Part shown: piece by piece, positions 35,737 through 36,573 of the stretch | Numbering within the stretch: position 1 is the first letter of the stretch | Layout of the letters: the number at the start of each line of letters is the position of its first letter | Source of the DNA: Candidatus Limosilactobacillus merdavium | GTDB taxonomy: Bacteria > Bacillota > Bacilli > Lactobacillales > Lactobacillaceae | Assembly (NCBI GenBank): GCA_018883805.1 | Contig: JAHLFK010000056.1 | Coordinates: 1 to 36,573 of the forward strand | Direction: 5' to 3' | Length of the DNA stretch: 36,573 nucleotides | Translations under genes and position numbers: made by a program | The notes under the pieces: generated by a model | What the model saw: only the letters and a program-made list of their open reading frames with translations | What the model was told of the DNA's origin: nothing | The model's database searches: none

Positions 35737-36378
35737 TTATTCTTTTTCCAATGCTTGTAGCCAATCTTTTGTACCTTGATCAAGCTGTGGATCAATTTGT
35801 AACGGGAATGGCTTAAACAGGATTTCAATCTGTTGCCAATTAATCTGATCACTTTGATAAATAGTCTTTAAAAGCCGTTGTTCGGTTATTTTTTGAATCT
35901 GCTTATTCACTGGCCGATTTAAAAAGGTCATTGCAGTAGCTTTAATTGCTAGTTCTCGTGCAATCAGTCCAACTAGCTCTTCAGTCTCTAGGTTTCCTGA
36001 AACAATCACCCTTCTTTCTAAGGGAACTGCAGGAACTTCCCGTTTGATAAATTGTTGCAGGATATCCCAACCAGTAATGATTTGCTGATAGAATTGCCAA
36101 GGAACACGACTATTTAACTTTCTAAGGAGTTGGGGAACCACTTGAGCTAAATCTAGTTTCCCCTTTTGCTGGGTATTTAATATTTCAATTAAAAAACGCT
36201 GGTTGCTTTCTTGAATATTCGAAGCTAGTTTCTTTTTGCTTGTTAAATTAAAGCGAACTACTAAATAGTCAACAAATTTTTCTTCATCAATTACAGCTTG
36301 GTTTGAATGACGCTTAACCTTAAATTGATTTAATTGTTTAAGGTGACTTGATTTTGCAAACTGCCCCTGCTTAGGCAT
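35737..36378 (-). CDS. Uncharacterised 213-residue protein
   Basis: I do not recognise this protein. It is soluble and predicted mostly helical, with a basic N-terminus (MPKQGQFAKSSHLKQLNQ) and no membrane span or signal peptide. LNSRVPWQFYQQIITGWDIL and EELVGLIARELAIKATAMTFL look like core helices. The ATG start at 36378 follows AAAGGAGAAATCAAT. It lies directly downstream of tRNA genes and has its own terminator. High Gln/Lys content and helices may suit nucleic-acid or protein binding, but no motif supports a function. Confidence 0.8.
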   Translation of the reverse strand: MPKQGQFAKSSHLKQLNQFKVKRHSNQAVIDEEKFVDYLVVRFNLTSKKKLASNIQESNQRFLIEILNTQQKGKLDLAQVVPQLLRKLNSRVPWQFYQQIITGWDILQQFIKREVPAVPLERRVIVSGNLETEELVGLIARELAIKATAMTFLNRPVNKQIQKITEQRLLKTIYQSDQINWQQIEILFKPFPLQIDPQLDQGTKDWLQALEKE

Positions 36379-36404
36379 ATTGATTTCTCCTTTTTATTGT
36401 AATT

Positions 36405-36438
36405 AAACAAAAAAGCCACCAACCAAACAGCTGGTGAC
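36405..36438 (-). terminator. Terminator after tRNA-Gln
   Basis: On the minus strand GTCACCAGCTGTTTGGTTGGTGGC forms a stem (GTCACCA with TGGTGGC), followed by TTTTTTG. Confidence 0.85.
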
Positions 36439-36445
36439 TTAACAG

Positions 36446-36517
36446 TTGGGCTAGCTGGATTCGAACCAGCGCATGACGGTACCAAAAACCGTTGCCTTAC
36501 CGCTTGGCTATAGCCCA
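36446..36517 (-). tRNA. tRNA-Gln (anticodon TTG)
   Basis: A 72-base cloverleaf: acceptor TGGGCTA/TAGCCCA, D-loop AAGCGGTAAGG, anticodon stem ACGGT/ACCGT with loop TTTTGGT giving anticodon TTG, T-arm GCTGGTTCGAATCCAGC. The T1 acceptor end is typical of Gln. CCA is not encoded. Confidence 0.95.
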
Positions 36518-36527
36518 ATAATAAAAG

Positions 36528-36573
36528 TGGAGGAGGGTGGATTCGAACCGCCGAACCCGAAGGAACGGTTTTA
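36528..36573 (-). tRNA. tRNA-Tyr, 3' part (cut by window end)
   Basis: The minus strand reads into the anticodon arm and long variable arm (CCGTTCCTTCGGGTTCGG), the T-arm GCGGTTCGAATCCACC and acceptor 3' strand ending CTCCTCCA. The variable arm CTTCGGG and a following T-arm of this type match bacterial tRNA-Tyr. The 5' half and anticodon are outside the window. Confidence 0.8.

Noticed and set aside
1..36573. CRISPR array, prophage or insertion sequence
   Set aside because: No spaced direct repeats, transposase or integrase frames, or phage structural genes are visible.

Overview
The window looks like a chromosome segment from a low-GC heterofermentative lactic acid bacterium, most likely Limosilactobacillus (L. 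reuteri group). The evidence is the conserved rplK-nusG-secE-rpmG-sigH-rlmB-mrnC-cysS order, a malolactic enzyme with a divergent LysR regulator, the overlapping lacL/lacM beta-galactosidase, and a four-gene cystine transport/cystathionine lyase operon of the BspA/CnBP/MapA type known from L. reuteri and L. fermentum. The species call is inference. I see no prophage, insertion sequence or CRISPR array.

Layout. 1-5137 (minus strand): the start of rplK and its leader, nusG, secE, rpmG, a sigma-H-like gene broken by an in-frame stop, a structured RNA candidate, then rlmB-mrnC-cysS. 5138-5522: a gene-poor gap with three strong hairpins that may be a small RNA on the plus strand, or a leader with a tiny ORF on the minus strand. 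5523-10592 (minus): fhs, a membrane PIN-TRAM protein, radA and dut. 10696-11701 (plus): a small GNAT gene and rpiA. 11790-14411: divergent mleR-like regulator and malolactic enzyme gene, followed by a 270-base run of plus-strand hairpins, then pepC. 16181-19834 (minus): cystine operon with its leader. 19943-22558 (minus): esterase-like hydrolase, phosphoglycerate mutase, AEC permease. 22640-25538 (minus): lacL-lacM with a catabolite response element. 25788-36573 (minus): tRNA-Leu, sprT-like gene, tex, nadE, pncB, a GntR regulator, an aspartate racemase/AspT-type exchanger pair, an MFS exporter, an unrecognised 213-residue protein, tRNA-Gln and the 3' end of tRNA-Tyr.

The most striking find is upstream of the cystathionine lyase-cystine ABC operon. 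A consensus promoter drives a roughly 180-base leader encoding a 28-residue peptide with three consecutive Cys codons. An adjacent local hairpin, an 11-base antiterminator match and a 15-bp intrinsic terminator complete it. This has every part of a ribosome-mediated cysteine attenuator. Other points of interest are the nonsense codon that separates regions 2 and 4 of the sigma factor, the candidate small RNA between cysS and fhs, and the structured RNA upstream of the sigma gene.

Functionally the window mixes translation/transcription housekeeping (nusG, secE, rpmG, rlmB, mrnC, cysS, tRNAs), one-carbon and NAD metabolism (fhs, nadE, pncB), DNA repair and nucleotide hygiene (radA, dut), and sugar/acid/sulfur metabolism suited to a fermentative gut or food bacterium (lacLM, mleS, gpm, rpiA, cystine uptake).
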